A DNA stretch of 23,019 nucleotides from CAJUOR01 sp964596105 (GTDB taxonomy: Bacteria; Bacillota_I; Bacilli_A; Erysipelotrichales; Coprobacillaceae). Each line of letters opens with the position of its first letter. The first letter of the stretch is position 1. Below the pieces are notes generated by a model that ran no database searches, was not told where the DNA came from, and saw nothing but the letters and a program-made list of their open reading frames with translations. The position numbers were made by a program, and so were the translations under genes. Of this stretch, positions 23,019-23,019 are shown one piece after another. Where the stretch lies: positions 1 to 23,019 of the forward strand of contig CAZQRT010000013.1 in assembly GCA_964596105.1 (NCBI GenBank), read 5' to 3'.

Positions 23019-23019
23019 A

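Overview
The window reads as an ordinary chromosomal stretch of a low-to-mid-GC Gram-positive (Bacillota) bacterium. The signs are strong AGGAGG-type ribosome binding sites, consensus SigA promoters with 17-bp spacers, lipoproteins with Firmicutes-type lipoboxes, and a gene set that includes PepC, CdaA/CdaR, MurR/RpiR and PduL. An Erysipelotrichia-like gut anaerobe is my best guess, but this is an inference from gene content only. There is no tRNA, rRNA, CRISPR array, insertion sequence, phage gene or recognisable origin. Coding density is very high and no gene-free stretch exceeds about 150 bases.

Layout. 1-123: tail of an unidentified gene. 104-2075 (+): HAD phosphatase, then aminopeptidase C (pepC), whose promoter lies inside the 3' end of the HAD gene. 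2223-5484 (+): unknown helical protein, WYL-domain regulator and secreted glycoside-hydrolase-like lipoprotein as one overlapping operon. 5507-7772 (-): lysC-asd, the first two steps of the aspartate pathway (lysine/DAP, threonine, methionine), overlapping by 14 nt. 7849-8109 (-): small three-helix membrane protein, divergent from 8163-11695 (+): an unknown 394-residue protein plus a 777-residue FtsX/MacB-type permease with no ATPase nearby. 11741-14044 (+): MurR/RpiR sugar-phosphate regulator and GH4 6-phospho-glycosidase. 14070-14642 (-): PduL phosphotransacylase.

14752-18980 (+): cdaA (c-di-AMP synthase), cdaR (its YbbR-domain regulator), then an OmpR-type response regulator and a sensor histidine kinase, all overlapping. 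The usual glmM partner is replaced at this position by the two-component system. 18974-20696 (-): small unknown protein, NfeD-family membrane protein and an SPFH/stomatin-like protein, a membrane-microdomain module. 20815-23018 (+): two tandem thioredoxin-fold CXXC lipoproteins, purine nucleoside phosphorylase (deoD) and a HAD-IB phosphatase.

The transcription units are well punctuated. Three convergent gene pairs end at hairpins (5483-5508, 14043-14071, 18965-18990) that can serve both strands, and most units have a recognisable SigA promoter with a leader of only about 10-30 nt. The best candidates for new biology are the cdaA-cdaR-RR-HK operon, the ATPase-less permease with its unknown partner, the WYL operon with its unknown first gene, and the tandem CXXC lipoproteins. 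No wholly novel defence or mobile system is evident.
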